From: Apostichopus japonicus
Lineage: Eukaryota; Echinodermata; Holothuroidea; Aspidochirotida; Stichopodidae
Length of the DNA: 64,000 nucleotides
Reading direction: 5' to 3'
Assembly: GCF_037975245.1 (NCBI RefSeq)
Contig: NC_092577.1
Span: 17,312,013 to 17,376,012, forward strand
Part shown: positions 9,146-20,846 of the stretch, in pieces
How the letters are laid out: each line of letters begins with the position of its first letter
Numbering within the stretch: the stretch's first letter is position 1
Made by a program: the position numbers and the translations under genes
Notes under the pieces: generated by a model
The model's database searches: none
Told to the model about the DNA's origin: nothing
Seen by the model: only the letters and a program-made list of their open reading frames with translations

Positions 9146-12047
9146 TATTTCCTGTGAGTATTATAACATCGATAAGTATAATAATTTACCCCCTAGTAAT
9201 GGTCTTACCATTTTCAATATGAACAGTAGGAGTCTTAACAAAAATTTTGATAATATTACCACTTTCATCTCATTACTTAATAACGAATTCTCGATCATGG
9301 GCTTTACGGAAACTTGGTTGAATGACAATAATAATACATCCATCATCAATATTAATAATTATCGACTTGTAGAAAAACACCGCCATAAAAGAAGGGGAGG
9401 TGGGGTTTGTTTATACATTAAAAAGAACTATAATTACAAATGCAGAGACGATCTCTCTGTATTTAATGACTCAATTGAGTCTCTTTTCATAGAGATCACA
9501 CCCCAAAATGGCAGTAAGCATTACGTTATTGGTATTATTTATAGACCACCGACGGGTTCTTATGACGACTTTTATTTTCATGTGCAAAACATTTATGGCA
9601 AATTAACAGAATCACGTAGTAATTCTTATATCATGGGTGATTTCAACATTAACTTACTTGACGACCACTTATCTACAGATTTCCTCAACTTAGCTTTCTC
9701 GAATAATTTTTATCCAGCAATAACAAATCCTACCCGTGTTGCAAGTACATCGTCTACTTTAATTGATAACATATTTACTAATGATAATTCTGCAATTAAC
9801 TCAGGCATATTTGTAACCGATATTACCGACCACTTTCCCATCTTCCTTGACAATAATTCAAGACTTAGAATCTATAATAGAGATAGTAAACGTATTCGTA
9901 ATTACAATATAAATAATATCAGTAATTTTATTTCCCAATTAGAATGTAAGCAATGGGATGATGTTCTTAATGAAAAGGATGCTAATGTATCCTATAATGT
10001 ATTTTTTCATCATTTTAGTGATATGTACAATGACTGTTTTCCAGTGCAGGTTATTAATGTAAGGAAGAAACGTAAAAAGAGACATCCTTGGATTACTAGT
10101 GGTATATTAAAATCAATAAAAAAGAAAAATCAATTGTATAGACGCCAATTAAAGGATCCAACATCGAATAACAAGAAGGTATACCTTATTTATCGAAATA
10201 AATTAACAAATATTATCAGAACATCAAAGAAACTATACTTTCACAGTAAATTTATCGAGAGCAATAATAACATTAATGGTACCTGGAAAACAGTCAATGA
10301 ACTCTTACATAAAAATGCCAGTCAATCGTCATATCCTACGGCCTTTCACCATAACCAAAACGTTGTCACAGACAACCAGGAAATTGCTAATGGTTTTAAC
10401 AATTACTTTGTAAATGTAGGCCCTTCACTGGCCAGCAAGATTAAACCCCTTGAAAAAGCTGAGATTTTTTTGCATAAAAGCAGAAATCCCAACCCAAACT
10501 CTGTGTTCATATTCCCCGTGACAGAAGAAGAATTACTGAAAACGATCAACACTGCAATTAAACCCAAAAAGGCTGCAGGATATGACGATTTCAGTCCTGA
10601 TATTATCAAACAGGCCGCTAAGTATATTGTCACACCACTTGCCCATATTTGTAACCTATCATTTAATACAGGTGTCTTTCCAGACAAGTTAAAAATTGCT
10701 AAAGTCTTACCAATTTACAAAAATGGCCAGAACAATGCATATGAAAATTACCGGCCAATATCGTTACTCTCTTGTTTTGCGAAACTTATAGAAAGACTAT
10801 TGTTTAATCGTATTTGTAGATTCTTGGACAAACACAACATTCTTAATAAACAACAGTACGGATTTCGATACAATCACTCCACTGAGCTCGCCCTGGCAGA
10901 TGCAATTGATAATCTCTACAGTAAACTTGATCAACGTAAGACTTGCATTGGTGTATTCCTAGACTTAAGTAAAGCGTTTGATACCATTAATCATTCTATT
11001 TTACTGAATAAGATGCACTTTAATGGTATAAGAGGTACTACTCTGAATTGGTTCGACAGCTACCTATCTCACCGTCACCAATTTACTGCGTATAAGTCAC
11101 ATAACTCTGATCTTGCCCAAGTCCCTTGTGGTGTACCACAGGGATCTATCCTGGGACCTCTGTTATTCATTATTTATGTAAACGACATATGTCAAGTGTC
11201 CAATATTGCAAAAGTTACTTTGTTTGCTGATGACACCACTATTTTTTTTGACTCTGACAACATTAGCATCCTACCTATTACTGTATCTAATGAACTAGAA
11301 AAGTTTAGTAACTGGTTTCGGTCAAACAAGCTTTCTATCAATGTCAACAAGACACACTACATTGTTTTTAATTCATCCAACAACCCTCCTCAAGTTCACA
11401 ACATTAATATGAATGGTACACCAATTAACAATGTTGACTACATAAAATTTTTAGGTGTATATATTGATTCAAAACTAAGTTGGCAACAACATATTTCAGC
11501 AATCTGTTCTAAGGTCGCAAGGAACATTGGTATACTCGCTATAATAAAACATTTCCTACCGACACACATTCTAAGAATGATTTATAATACGCTCATTCTA
11601 CCTCATCTGTCCTACTGTTCTATTATTTGGTCTGGTGCTAACATAACTTGTCTTGACCGTCTCAATAAACTACAAAAAGGCGCAATACGTAACATAACAC
11701 ATGCTGCATTTCGTCAGCATACTAGTCCATTGTTTAAAGGTCAAAACCTGCTGAAATTAAATGATATTATAAGGCTACAACTTGCTGTATTTACGTATAA
11801 AGCATGGCATGGGCTACTTCCGGGTTCCTTTCATAATTTCTATACAATTAATGTAGAATTATACAATTATAATACCCGAAATAGACAAAATGCTCATTGC
11901 AACTTCTATCATACGAAATTAGGTACACGCAGCTTTCGCAACCGTGCAACTAAGTTATGGAACTCATTAAGCAATACCGTTAAATCTAAGGCTACAAAGA
12001 ATTCATTTAAGAAATGTTTAAAAAAAGAATTGATATCATCATATTAA
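9108..12047 (+). CDS. LINE ORF2, AP endonuclease-reverse transcriptase (copy 1)
   Basis: 979 aa. The N-terminal part is an AP-type (exonuclease-endonuclease-phosphatase fold) endonuclease: NMNSRSL at 37-43, catalytic Glu in TETW (E68), GDFN at 177-180, and the terminal TDH motif (D241, H242). The reverse transcriptase follows at about 525-790: NYRPISLLS, the first catalytic Asp in FLDLSKAFD (D619), PQGSILGPLLF at 677-687, and FADD (D708, D709). The C-terminal 180 aa, ending in a basic LWNSL...FKK segment, is typical of CR1/L2/Jockey-like ORF2. The protein nicks target DNA and primes cDNA from the nick. No RNase H domain seen. The ATG lies inside the ORF1 end in the +1 frame, so translation needs reinitiation or frameshifting. 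Confidence 0.95.
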   Translation: MDPTKNKIETRDNISCEYYNIDKYNNLPPSNGLTIFNMNSRSLNKNFDNITTFISLLNNEFSIMGFTETWLNDNNNTSIININNYRLVEKHRHKRRGGGVCLYIKKNYNYKCRDDLSVFNDSIESLFIEITPQNGSKHYVIGIIYRPPTGSYDDFYFHVQNIYGKLTESRSNSYIMGDFNINLLDDHLSTDFLNLAFSNNFYPAITNPTRVASTSSTLIDNIFTNDNSAINSGIFVTDITDHFPIFLDNNSRLRIYNRDSKRIRNYNINNISNFISQLECKQWDDVLNEKDANVSYNVFFHHFSDMYNDCFPVQVINVRKKRKKRHPWITSGILKSIKKKNQLYRRQLKDPTSNNKKVYLIYRNKLTNIIRTSKKLYFHSKFIESNNNINGTWKTVNELLHKNASQSSYPTAFHHNQNVVTDNQEIANGFNNYFVNVGPSLASKIKPLEKAEIFLHKSRNPNPNSVFIFPVTEEELLKTINTAIKPKKAAGYDDFSPDIIKQAAKYIVTPLAHICNLSFNTGVFPDKLKIAKVLPIYKNGQNNAYENYRPISLLSCFAKLIERLLFNRICRFLDKHNILNKQQYGFRYNHSTELALADAIDNLYSKLDQRKTCIGVFLDLSKAFDTINHSILLNKMHFNGIRGTTLNWFDSYLSHRHQFTAYKSHNSDLAQVPCGVPQGSILGPLLFIIYVNDICQVSNIAKVTLFADDTTIFFDSDNISILPITVSNELEKFSNWFRSNKLSINVNKTHYIVFNSSNNPPQVHNINMNGTPINNVDYIKFLGVYIDSKLSWQQHISAICSKVARNIGILAIIKHFLPTHILRMIYNTLILPHLSYCSIIWSGANITCLDRLNKLQKGAIRNITHAAFRQHTSPLFKGQNLLKLNDIIRLQLAVFTYKAWHGLLPGSFHNFYTINVELYNYNTRNRQNAHCNFYHTKLGTRSFRNRATKLWNSLSNTVKSKATKNSFKKCLKKELISSY

Positions 12048-12137
12048 ATTATGTAAATGAGTTATTTACTTCAGCAGTTTCTGTTCATTATGTAACAAAC
12101 ATTCAATTTGTATTTATTCATTTTTTTTTTTTCTTTA

Positions 12138-12185
12138 GGGAGTCTTCCACTTTGTTAAGCTTTTAAGCTTTATGGAAGACTTCCC
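12138..12185 (+). other. LINE copy 1 3' UTR hairpin
   Basis: GGGAGTCTTCCA at the left pairs with TGGAAGACTTCCC at the right (one bulged base). The loop contains two AAGCTT palindromes that can pair with each other. It follows a run of 12 T and lies about 46 nt before the tail end. In several LINEs a 3' stem-loop is what the RT recognises; that role is inferred here. Confidence 0.75.
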
Positions 12186-12295
12186 TCCGCTTTGTACTTC
12201 TGTGGAAAAACAAATAAATAAATAAATAAATATATATATTAAATCCACTAATCATAACCTACCAGACAACTAGCCTACATTTCGCCTCTTGGAAT

Positions 12296-12414
12296 GTCTA
12301 CGGCCACATCACGATGACTATACCGGTTCTCGTCCGATCACCGAAGTCAAGCAACGTAGAGCGCAGTCAGTACTTGGATGGGTGACCGCCTGGGAATACT
12401 GGGTGCCGTAGGCT
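12296..12414 (+). rRNA. 5S rRNA gene (T19A)
   Basis: First gene after LINE copy 1. Long spacer follows (402 bp). Confidence 0.93.
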
Positions 12415-12697
12415 TTTATTTTCATAATTGATAACACTATGTTGCCACGACGATGAGAAATTGAAATGGCCTTCATTGTCTTTCCACAAGGAAAGTGTCT
12501 TGCCACAAGGAAAGCGATTTGAAAATCGAATATATTAATAAATACCTCGTTTGTTTTTATATATTAGAATTTTCTAGATATATATGTCAAATATAGATTA
12601 ACATAATATATATTAAATCCATTCATGTATAATTTATATATTAAATCCACTGATCATAACCTACCAGACAAGTAGCCTACATTTCACCTCTTGGAAT

Positions 12698-12818
12698 GTC
12701 TACGGCCATATCACGTTGACTATACCGGTTCTCGTCCGATCACCGAAGTCAAGCAACGTAGAGCGCAGTCAGTACTTGGATGGGTGACCGCCTGGGGGAA
12801 TACTGGGTGCCGCAGGCT
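12698..12818 (+). rRNA. 5S rRNA gene (C12T, T114C, +GG)
   Basis: Next gene 197 bp on. Confidence 0.93.
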
Positions 12819-12894
12819 TTTATTTTCATAATTGATAACACTATGTTGCCACGACGATGAGAAATTGAAATGGCCTACATTGACCTCTTGTTAT

Positions 12895-13013
12895 GTCTAC
12901 GGCCACATCACGTTGACTATACCGGTTCTCGTCCGATCACCGAAGTCAAGCAACGTAGAGCGCAGTCAGTACTTGGATGGGTGACCGCCTGGGAATACTG
13001 GGTGCCGTAGGCT
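12895..13013 (+). rRNA. 5S rRNA gene (canonical)
   Basis: Next gene 187 bp on. Confidence 0.96.
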
Positions 13014-13081
13014 TTTATTTTCATAATTGATAACACGACGATGATGAGAAATTGAAATGGCCTACATTGACCTCTTGTTAT

Positions 13082-13200
13082 GTCTACGGCCACATCACGT
13101 TGACTATACCGGTTCTCGTCCGATCACCGAAGTCAAGCAACGTAGAGCGCAGTCAGTACTTGGATGGGTGACCGCCTGGGAATACTGGGTGCCGTAGGCT
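13082..13200 (+). rRNA. 5S rRNA gene (canonical)
   Basis: Next gene 196 bp on; downstream run TTTTATTTTTTATAA. Confidence 0.96.
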
Positions 13201-13277
13201 TTTATTTTTTATAATTGATAACACTATGTTGCCACGACGATGAGAAATTGAAATGGCCTACATTGACCGGTTTTTAT

Positions 13278-13396
13278 GTCTACGGCCACATCACGTTGAC
13301 TATACCGGTTCTCGTCCGATCACCGAAGTCAAGCAACGTAGAGCGCAGTCAGTACTTGGATGGGTGACCGCCTGGGAATACTGGGTGCCGTAGGCT
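13278..13396 (+). rRNA. 5S rRNA gene (canonical)
   Basis: Upstream bases CCGGTTTTTAT. Next gene 187 bp on. Confidence 0.96.
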
Positions 13397-13464
13397 TTTA
13401 TTTTCATAATTGATAACACGACGATGATGAGAAATTGAAATGGCCTACATTGACCGGTTTTTAT

Positions 13465-13585
13465 GTCTACGGCCACATCACGTTGACTATACCGGTTCTC
13501 GTCCGATCACCGAAGTCAAGCAACGTAGAGCGCAGTCAGTACTTGGATGGGTGACCGCCTGGGGGAATACTGGGTGCCGCAGGCT
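13465..13585 (+). rRNA. 5S rRNA gene (T114C, +GG)
   Basis: Upstream bases CCGGTTTTTAT. Long spacer follows (404 bp). Confidence 0.93.
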
Positions 13586-13868
13586 TTTATTTTCATAATT
13601 GATAACACTATGTTGCCACGACGATGAGAAATTGAAATGGCCTTCATTGTCTTTCCACAAGGAAAGTGTCTTGCCACGAGGAAAGCGATTTGAAAATCGA
13701 ATATATTAATAAATAACTCGTTTGTTTTTATATATTCGAATTTTCTACATATAGATGTAAAATATAGATTAACATAATATATATTAAATCCATTCATGTA
13801 TAATATATATATTAAATCCACTAATCATAACCTACCAGACAACTAGCCTACATTTCGCCTCTTGGAAT

Positions 13869-13987
13869 GTCTACGGCCACATCACGATGACTATACCGGT
13901 TCTCGTCCGATCACCGAAGTCAAGCAACGTAGAGCGCAGTCAGTACTTGGATGGGTGACCGCCTGGGAATACTGGGTGCCGTAGGCT
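13869..13987 (+). rRNA. 5S rRNA gene (T19A)
   Basis: Second gene before LINE copy 2. Long spacer follows. Confidence 0.93.
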
Positions 13988-14270
13988 TTTATTTTCATAA
14001 TTGATAACACTATGTTGCCACGACGATGAGAAATTGAAATGGCCTTCATTGTCTTTCCACAAGGAAAGTGTCTTGCCACGAGGAAAGCGATTTGAAAATC
14101 GAATATATTAATAAATACCTCGTTTGTTTTTATATATTAGAATTTTCTAGATATATATGTAAAATATAGATTAACATAATATATATTAAATCCATTCATG
14201 TATAATATATATATTAAATCCACTGATCATAACCTACCAGACAAGTAGCCTACATTTCACCTCTTGGAAT

Positions 14271-14389
14271 GTCTACGGCCATATCACGTTGACTATACCG
14301 GTTCTCGTCCGATCACCGAAGTCAAGCAACGTAGAGCGCAGTCAGTACTTGGATGGGTGACCGCCTGGGAATACTGGGTGCCGCAGGCT
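14271..14389 (+). rRNA. 5S rRNA gene (C12T, T114C), LINE host unit
   Basis: LINE copy 2 begins 342 bp from the gene start. This unit's spacer has TATATTCGAATTT where the other four host units have TATATTAGAATTT, and ATTGATGAC for ATTGATAAC. Confidence 0.95.
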
Positions 14390-14881
14390 TTTATTTTCAT
14401 AATTGATGACACTATGTTGCCACGACGATGAGAAATTGAAATGGCCTTCATTGTCTTTCCACAAGGAAAGTGTCTTGCCACGAGGAAAGCGATTTGAAAA
14501 TCGAATATATTAATAAATAACTCGTTTGTTTTTATATATTCGAATTTTCTACATATAGATGTAAAATATAGATTAACATAATATATATTAAATCCATTCA
14601 TGTATAATATATGTCGTGGTGTGATACAGTGTGATACAGTGGATACAGTGTGATACAGTCGTGGCGCGGTTGGTTGTGCTCTTTGTTAGCTGTTTTCTTT
14701 GTTACTTTTTTCGAACTTACTTGTTCCACGTTTTCTTCAACCTGCAACATCCAAGTTCTTGGATGCTAGCGGGTTTTTATTACTGTGTTTCATTTTGGAC
14801 CGTTAAACTGTAGGAGTTTTGTAGGTAATTTTTGAAGTCGCCAAGGCGACGAAGGCCGCCAAGGCGTGTGCTAGTGCGAAC

Positions 14882-16123
14882 ATGGGTTCCGCGAAACCAT
14901 CAATACAACGTTTGAAAACTAACAGTGTTAGGGTATTTGACAATGGACATAGCTATGGAGACATACTGAAATCGATATCTGAGGATCTTGGGAATAATAG
15001 AATTGTGTGATGTGTTAAGACGTCAGGGCACTGGATTGTGACATTGAAGAATGAATCTGATGCGGAACTTATCCAGGAAACCGGCCTTAATATTAAAGGC
15101 GACCATTGTAATGTTACCGGAGTGGAAAAATTTATACTAACGGTGAGTCTTTTTGGGGTACCCTGTTACATTTCTGACGAAGAACTTTCGGCTAAGCTAG
15201 AGGAATACGGATGCTCAATTAAATCCAAATGGACGCGAAAATACTATTCCGACTATCCAGACGTGGAAAACGGTATTCGATTCGTAAGAGTACAGTTGCC
15301 AAATAATGCCAAAAGCCTGCCCTACGCAATTACGATTGCTGGTGTACATCTAAGACTTAAACACAACAGCCAATCTAAAGTCTGTAACAACTGCTTGAGC
15401 GACACCCATGTCATGAAAGAATGTCCCCAGTACGTATGTAGAGAATGTAATAACCAGGGCCACACGGAGAGCCGTTGCCCTAGGATAAAGTGCTTTAGAT
15501 GCCAAAACTTTGGTCATAAAAGTTTCCTATGCACGGAGCAACCACCTGAGGAAGATAACGATGTCGAACCAGAGAAGCCTTCAGACAATGGTGAGATGGA
15601 CACAGAAACTGAACCTTCTAACGTCACTGAGAGCGCCAACAAGGAAACAGTTCCCGGGGGCCCACCAGCTCAACCCACAGTGCAACCTCCTGACACGGTA
15701 GATCAAGCCAACCGGAACAAGGACCAAATTGAGGAGACTCTGCCTACCAACACCCAGCCACAGCAGAAACAACCGAAATCTCCCAAGAAAGCGAAGGCTA
15801 CGACCACAGCGACCAAGAAAAATCCCACCGACGAAGCACAGAAATCCCGACTACAAAGAAAACCCGACTACAAACCAGGAAGTAATGGAGACACCACTGA
15901 AACTGTAAATGACTCTATGGCACACCTTAAAAGGCAGATGTCTTTGGATGAGGACAACTTCATTTTTGTAAGACACAAGAAGAAAATACCAACACCAAAC
16001 CTTAGCAAGGCAAGAACCGTAACAAGCAAAAACAATCAAACCTCACTTCTATATCGTCATCGTCATCATACTCTTTCTTGTTTTAATGGATCCAACAAAA
16101 AACAAAATAGAAACAAGGGATAA
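14882..16123 (+). pseudogene. LINE ORF1 with premature stop (copy 2)
   Basis: Otherwise the same as copy 1 ORF1, but codon 43 (Gly, GGA) is TGA at 15008-15010, leaving 42 aa and removing all three zinc knuckles. The rest of the frame stays open to 16123, so the mutation is recent. Confidence 0.93.
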
Positions 16124-19026
16124 TATTTCCTGTGAGTATTATAACATCGATAAGTATAATAATTTACCCCCTAGTAATGGTCTTACCATTTTCAATATGA
16201 ACAGTAGGAGTCTTAACAAAAATTTTGATAATATTACCACTTTCATCTCATTACTTAATAACGAATTCTCGATCATGGGCTTTACGGAAACTTGGTTGAA
16301 TGACAATAATAATACATCCATCATCAATATTAATAATTATCGACTTGTAGAAAAACACCGCCATAAAAGAAGGGGAGGTGGGGTTTGTTTATACATTAAA
16401 AAGAACTATAATTACAAATGCAGAGACGATCTCTCTGTATTTAATGACTCAATTGAGTCTCTTTTCATAGAGATCACACCCCAAAATGGCAGTAAGCATT
16501 ACGTTATTGGTATTATTTATAGACCACCGACGGGTTCTTATGACGACTTTTATTTTCATGTGCAAAACATTTATGGCAAATTAACAGAATCACGTAGTAA
16601 TTCTTATATCATGGGTGATTTCAACATTAACTTACTTGACGACCACTTATCTACAGATTTCCTCAACTTAGCTTTCTCGAATAATTTTTATCCAGCAATA
16701 ACAAATCCTACCCGTGTTGCAAGTACATCGTCTACTTTAATTGATAACATATTTACTAATGATAATTCTGCAATTAACTCAGGCATATTTGTAACCGATA
16801 TTACCGACCACTTTCCCATCTTCCTTGACAATAATTCAAGACTTAGAATCTATAATAGAGATAGTAAACGTATTCGTAATTACAATATAAATAATATCAG
16901 TAATTTTATTTCCCAATTAGAATGTAAGCAATGGGATGATGTTCTTAATGAAAAGGATGCTAATGTATCCTATAATGTATTTTTTCATCATTTTAGTGAT
17001 ATGTACAATGACTGTTTTCCAGTGCAGGTTATTAATGTAAGGAAGAAACGTAAAAAGAGACATCCTTGGATTACTAGTGGTATATTAAAATCAATAAAAA
17101 AGAAAAATCAATTGTATAGACGCCAATTAAAGGATCCAACATCGAATAACAAGAAGGTATACCTTATTTATCGAAATAAATTAACAAATATTATCAGAAC
17201 ATCAAAGAAACTATACTTTCACAGTAAATTTATCGAGAGCAATAATAACATTAATGGTACCTGGAAAACAGTCAATGAACTCTTACATAAAAATGCCAGT
17301 CAATCGTCATATCCTACGGCCTTTCACCATAACCAAAACGTTGTCACAGACAACCAGGAAATTGCTAATGGTTTTAACAATTACTTTGTAAATGTAGGCC
17401 CTTCACTGGCCAGCAAGATTAAACCCCTTGAAAAAGCTGAGATTTTTTTGCATAAAAGCAGAAATCCCAACCCAAACTCTGTGTTCATATTCCCCGTGAC
17501 AGAAGAAGAATTACTGAAAACGATCAACACTGCAATTAAACCCAAAAAGGCTGCAGGATATGACGATTTCAGTCCTGATATTATCAAACAGGCCGCTAAG
17601 TATATTGTCACACCACTTGCCCATATTTGTAACCTATCATTTAATACAGGTGTCTTTCCAGACAAGTTAAAAATTGCTAAAGTCTTACCAATTTACAAAA
17701 ATGGCCAGAACAATGCATATGAAAATTACCGGCCAATATCGTTACTCTCTTGTTTTGCGAAACTTATAGAAAGACTATTGTTTAATCGTATTTGTAGATT
17801 CTTGGACAAACACAACATTCTTAATAAACAACAGTACGGATTTCGATACAATCACTCCACTGAGCTCGCCCTGGCAGATGCAATTGATAATCTCTACAGT
17901 AAACTTGATCAACGTAAGACTTGCATTGGTGTATTCCTAGACTTAAGTAAAGCGTTTGATACCATTAATCATTCTATTTTACTGAATAAGATGCACTTTA
18001 ATGGTATAAGAGGTACTACTCTGAATTGGTTCGACAGCTACCTATCTCACCGTCACCAATTTACTGCGTATAAGTCACATAACTCTGATCTTGCCCAAGT
18101 CCCTTGTGGTGTACCACAGGGATCTATCCTGGGACCTCTGTTATTCATTATTTATGTAAACGACATATGTCAAGTGTCCAATATTGCAAAAGTTACTTTG
18201 TTTGCTGATGACACCACTATTTTTTTTTGACTCTGACAACATTAGCATCCTACCTATTACTGTATCTAATGAACTAGAAAAGTTTAGTAACTGGTTTCGG
18301 TCAAACAAGCTTTCTATCAATGTCAACAAGACACACTACATTGTTTTTAATTCATCCAACAACCCTCCTCAAGTTCACAACATTAATATGAATGGTACAC
18401 CAATTAACAATGTTGACTACATAAAATTTTTAGGTGTATATATTGATTCAAAACTAAGTTGGCAACAACATATTTCAGCAATCTGTTCTAAGGTCGCAAG
18501 GAACATTGGTATACTCGCTATAATAAAACATTTCCTACCGACACACATTCTAAGAATGATTTATAATACGCTCATTCTACCTCATCTGTCCTACTGTTCT
18601 ATTATTTGGTCTGGTGCTAACATAACTTGTCTTGACCGTCTCAATAAACTACAAAAAGGCGCAATACGTAACATAACACATGCTGCATTTCGTCAGCATA
18701 CTAGTCCATTGTTTAAAGGTCAAAACCTGCTGAAATTAAATGATATTATAAGGCTACAACTTGCTGTATTTACGTATAAAGCATGGCATGGGCTACTTCC
18801 GGGTTCCTTTCATAATTTCTATACAATTAATGTAGAATTATACAATTATAATACCCGAAATAGACAAAATGCTCATTGCAACTTCTATCATACGAAATTA
18901 GGTACACGCAGCTTTCGCAACCGTGCAACTAAGTTATGGAACTCATTAAGCAATACCGTTAAATCTAAGGCTACAAAGAATTCATTTAAGAAATGTTTAA
19001 AAAAAGAATTGATATCATCATATTAA
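16086..19026 (+). pseudogene. LINE ORF2 with frameshift (copy 2)
   Basis: The T-run after the FADD motif (18220-18228) has nine T instead of eight. The reading frame breaks after residue 714, five residues past the catalytic Asp pair, losing the thumb-like and C-terminal region (about 265 aa). The rest continues in another frame to 19026 without further damage. A homopolymer indel can also be a sequencing error, but the independent stop in ORF1 supports a dead copy. Confidence 0.9.
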
Positions 19027-19115
19027 ATTATGTAAATGAGTTATTTACTTCAGCAGTTTCTGTTCATTATGTAACAAACATTCAATTTGTATTTATTCAT
19101 TTTTTTTTTTCTTTA

Positions 19116-19163
19116 GGGAGTCTTCCACTTTGTTAAGCTTTTAAGCTTTATGGAAGACTTCCC
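19116..19163 (+). other. LINE copy 2 3' UTR hairpin
   Basis: Same stem-loop as in copy 1, unchanged despite the broken ORFs. Confidence 0.75.
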
Positions 19164-19273
19164 TCCGCTTTGTACTTCTGTGGAAAAACAAATAAATAAA
19201 TAAATAAATATATATATTAAATCCACTAATCATAACCTACCAGACAACTAGCCTACATTTCGCCTCTTGGAAT

Positions 19274-19392
19274 GTCTACGGCCACATCACGATGACTATA
19301 CCGGTTCTCGTCCGATCACCGAAGTCAAGCAACGTAGAGCGCAGTCAGTACTTGGATGGGTCACCGCCTGGGAATACTGGGTGCCGTAGGCT
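19274..19392 (+). rRNA. 5S rRNA gene (T19A, G89C)
   Basis: First gene after LINE copy 2. GGATGGGTCACC at 19362 changes a base inside the box C segment; private to this gene. Long spacer follows. Confidence 0.9.
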
Positions 19393-19675
19393 TTTATTTT
19401 CATAATTGATAACACTATGTTGCCACGACGATGAGAAATTGAAATGGCCTTCATTGTCTTTCCACAAGGAAAGTGTCTTGCCACAAGGAAAGCGATTTGA
19501 AAATCGAATATATTAATAAATACCTCGTTTGTTTTTATATATTAGAATTTTCTAGATATATATGTCAAATATAGATTAACATAATATATATTAAATCCAT
19601 TCATGTATAATTTATATATTAAATCCACTGATCATAACCTACCAGACAAGTAGCCTACATTTCACCTCTTGGAAT

Positions 19676-19796
19676 GTCTACGGCCATATCACGTTGACTA
19701 TACCGGTTCTCGTCCGATCACCGAAGTCAAGCAACGTAGAGCGCAGTCAGTACTTGGATGGGTGACCGCCTGGGGGAATACTGGGTGCCGCAGGCT
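19676..19796 (+). rRNA. 5S rRNA gene (C12T, T114C, +GG)
   Basis: Next gene 197 bp on. Confidence 0.93.
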
Positions 19797-19872
19797 TTTA
19801 TTTTCATAATTGATAACACTATGTTGCCACGACGATGAGAAATTGAAATGGCCTACATTGACCTCTTGTTAT

Positions 19873-19991
19873 GTCTACGGCCACATCACGTTGACTATAC
19901 CGGTTCTCGTCCGATCACCGAAGTCAAGCAACGTAGAGCGCAGTCAGTACTTGGATGGGTGACCGCCTGGGAATACTGGGTGCCGTAGGCT
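19873..19991 (+). rRNA. 5S rRNA gene (canonical)
   Basis: Next gene 196 bp on. Compared with block 2, one canonical unit is missing here. Confidence 0.96.
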
Positions 19992-20068
19992 TTTATTTTT
20001 TATAATTGATAACACTATGTTGCCACGACGATGAGAAATTGAAATGGCCTACATTGACCGGTTTTTAT

Positions 20069-20187
20069 GTCTACGGCCACATCACGTTGACTATACCGGT
20101 TCTCGTCCGATCACCGAAGTCAAGCAACGTAGAGCGCAGTCAGTACTTGGATGGGTGACCGCCTGGGAATACTGGGTGCCGTAGGCT
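20069..20187 (+). rRNA. 5S rRNA gene (canonical)
   Basis: Upstream bases CCGGTTTTTAT. Next gene 187 bp on. Confidence 0.96.
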
Positions 20188-20255
20188 TTTATTTTCATAA
20201 TTGATAACACGACGATGATGAGAAATTGAAATGGCCTACATTGACCGGTTTTTAT

Positions 20256-20376
20256 GTCTACGGCCACATCACGTTGACTATACCGGTTCTCGTCCGATCA
20301 CCGAAGTCAAGCAACGTAGAGCGCAGTCAGTACTTGGATGGGTGACCGCCTGGGGGAATACTGGGTGCCGCAGGCT
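20256..20376 (+). rRNA. 5S rRNA gene (T114C, +GG)
   Basis: Long spacer follows (404 bp). Confidence 0.93.
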
Positions 20377-20659
20377 TTTATTTTCATAATTGATAACACT
20401 ATGTTGCCACGACGATGAGAAATTGAAATGGCCTTCATTGTCTTTCCACAAGGAAAGTGTCTTGCCACGAGGAAAGCGATTTGAAAATCGAATATATTAA
20501 TAAATAACTCGTTTGTTTTTATATATTAGAATTGTCTACATATATATGTAAAATACAGATTAACATAATATATATTAAATCCATTCATGTATAATATATA
20601 TATTAAATCCACTAATCATAACCTACCAGACAACTAGCCTACATTTCGCCTCTTGGAAT

Positions 20660-20778
20660 GTCTACGGCCACATCACGATGACTATACCGGTTCTCGTCCG
20701 ATCACCGAAGTCAAGCAACGTAGAGCGCAGTCAGTACTTGGATGGGTGACCGCCTGGGAATACTGGGTGCCGTAGGCT
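20660..20778 (+). rRNA. 5S rRNA gene (T19A)
   Basis: Short spacer with TGGTCTACATT follows (187 bp). Confidence 0.93.
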
Positions 20779-20846
20779 TTTATTTTCATAATTGATAACA
20801 CGACGATGATGAGAAATTGAAATGGTCTACATTGACCTCTTGTTAT

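Larger units (their letters stand above)
7635..12231 (+). mobile_element. Non-LTR retrotransposon, copy 1 (full length, intact ORFs)
   Basis: About 4.6 kb inserted in the AT-rich part of a long 5S spacer, same orientation as the 5S genes. Order: 5' UTR with GTGTGATACA-type tandem repeats, ORF1, overlapping ORF2, 3' UTR hairpin and five AAAT units at the end. The empty site is the uninterrupted long spacer seen in many other units. ATAT is present on both sides, giving a target duplication of 4 bp, or up to 7 bp because the tail end is ambiguous. No LTRs. The RT motifs resemble the CR1/L2/Jockey group; the exact clade is not resolved by eye. Confidence 0.95.
12232..14612 (+). repeat. 5S rDNA tandem array, block 2
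   Basis: Eight complete 5S genes between LINE copies 1 and 2. The first spacer has two private variants (TGCCACAAGG near 12503 and TATAATTTATA near 12630) also found after LINE copies 2, 3 and 5. Confidence 0.97.
14613..19209 (+). mobile_element. Non-LTR retrotransposon, copy 2 (both ORFs broken)
   Basis: Full length with the same ends, five AAAT tail units and insertion point as copy 1. It has a stop codon early in ORF1 and an extra T in ORF2, so it can no longer encode its own machinery. The run before the 3' hairpin is 11 T rather than 12. Confidence 0.95.

Noticed and set aside
10403-10687. 94-aa minus-strand frame inside ORF2 and similar ones in each copy
   Set aside because: Antisense shadow of the ORF2 coding frame, no support of its own.
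7635-12231. LTR retrotransposon or endogenous virus
   Set aside because: There are no terminal direct repeats, protease, integrase or RNase H; the AP-type endonuclease, the RT type and the AAAT tail are those of a LINE.
18184-19026. A separate 280-aa protein in LINE copy 2
   Set aside because: It is the rest of ORF2 after the frameshift, out of frame with the first part, not an independent gene.
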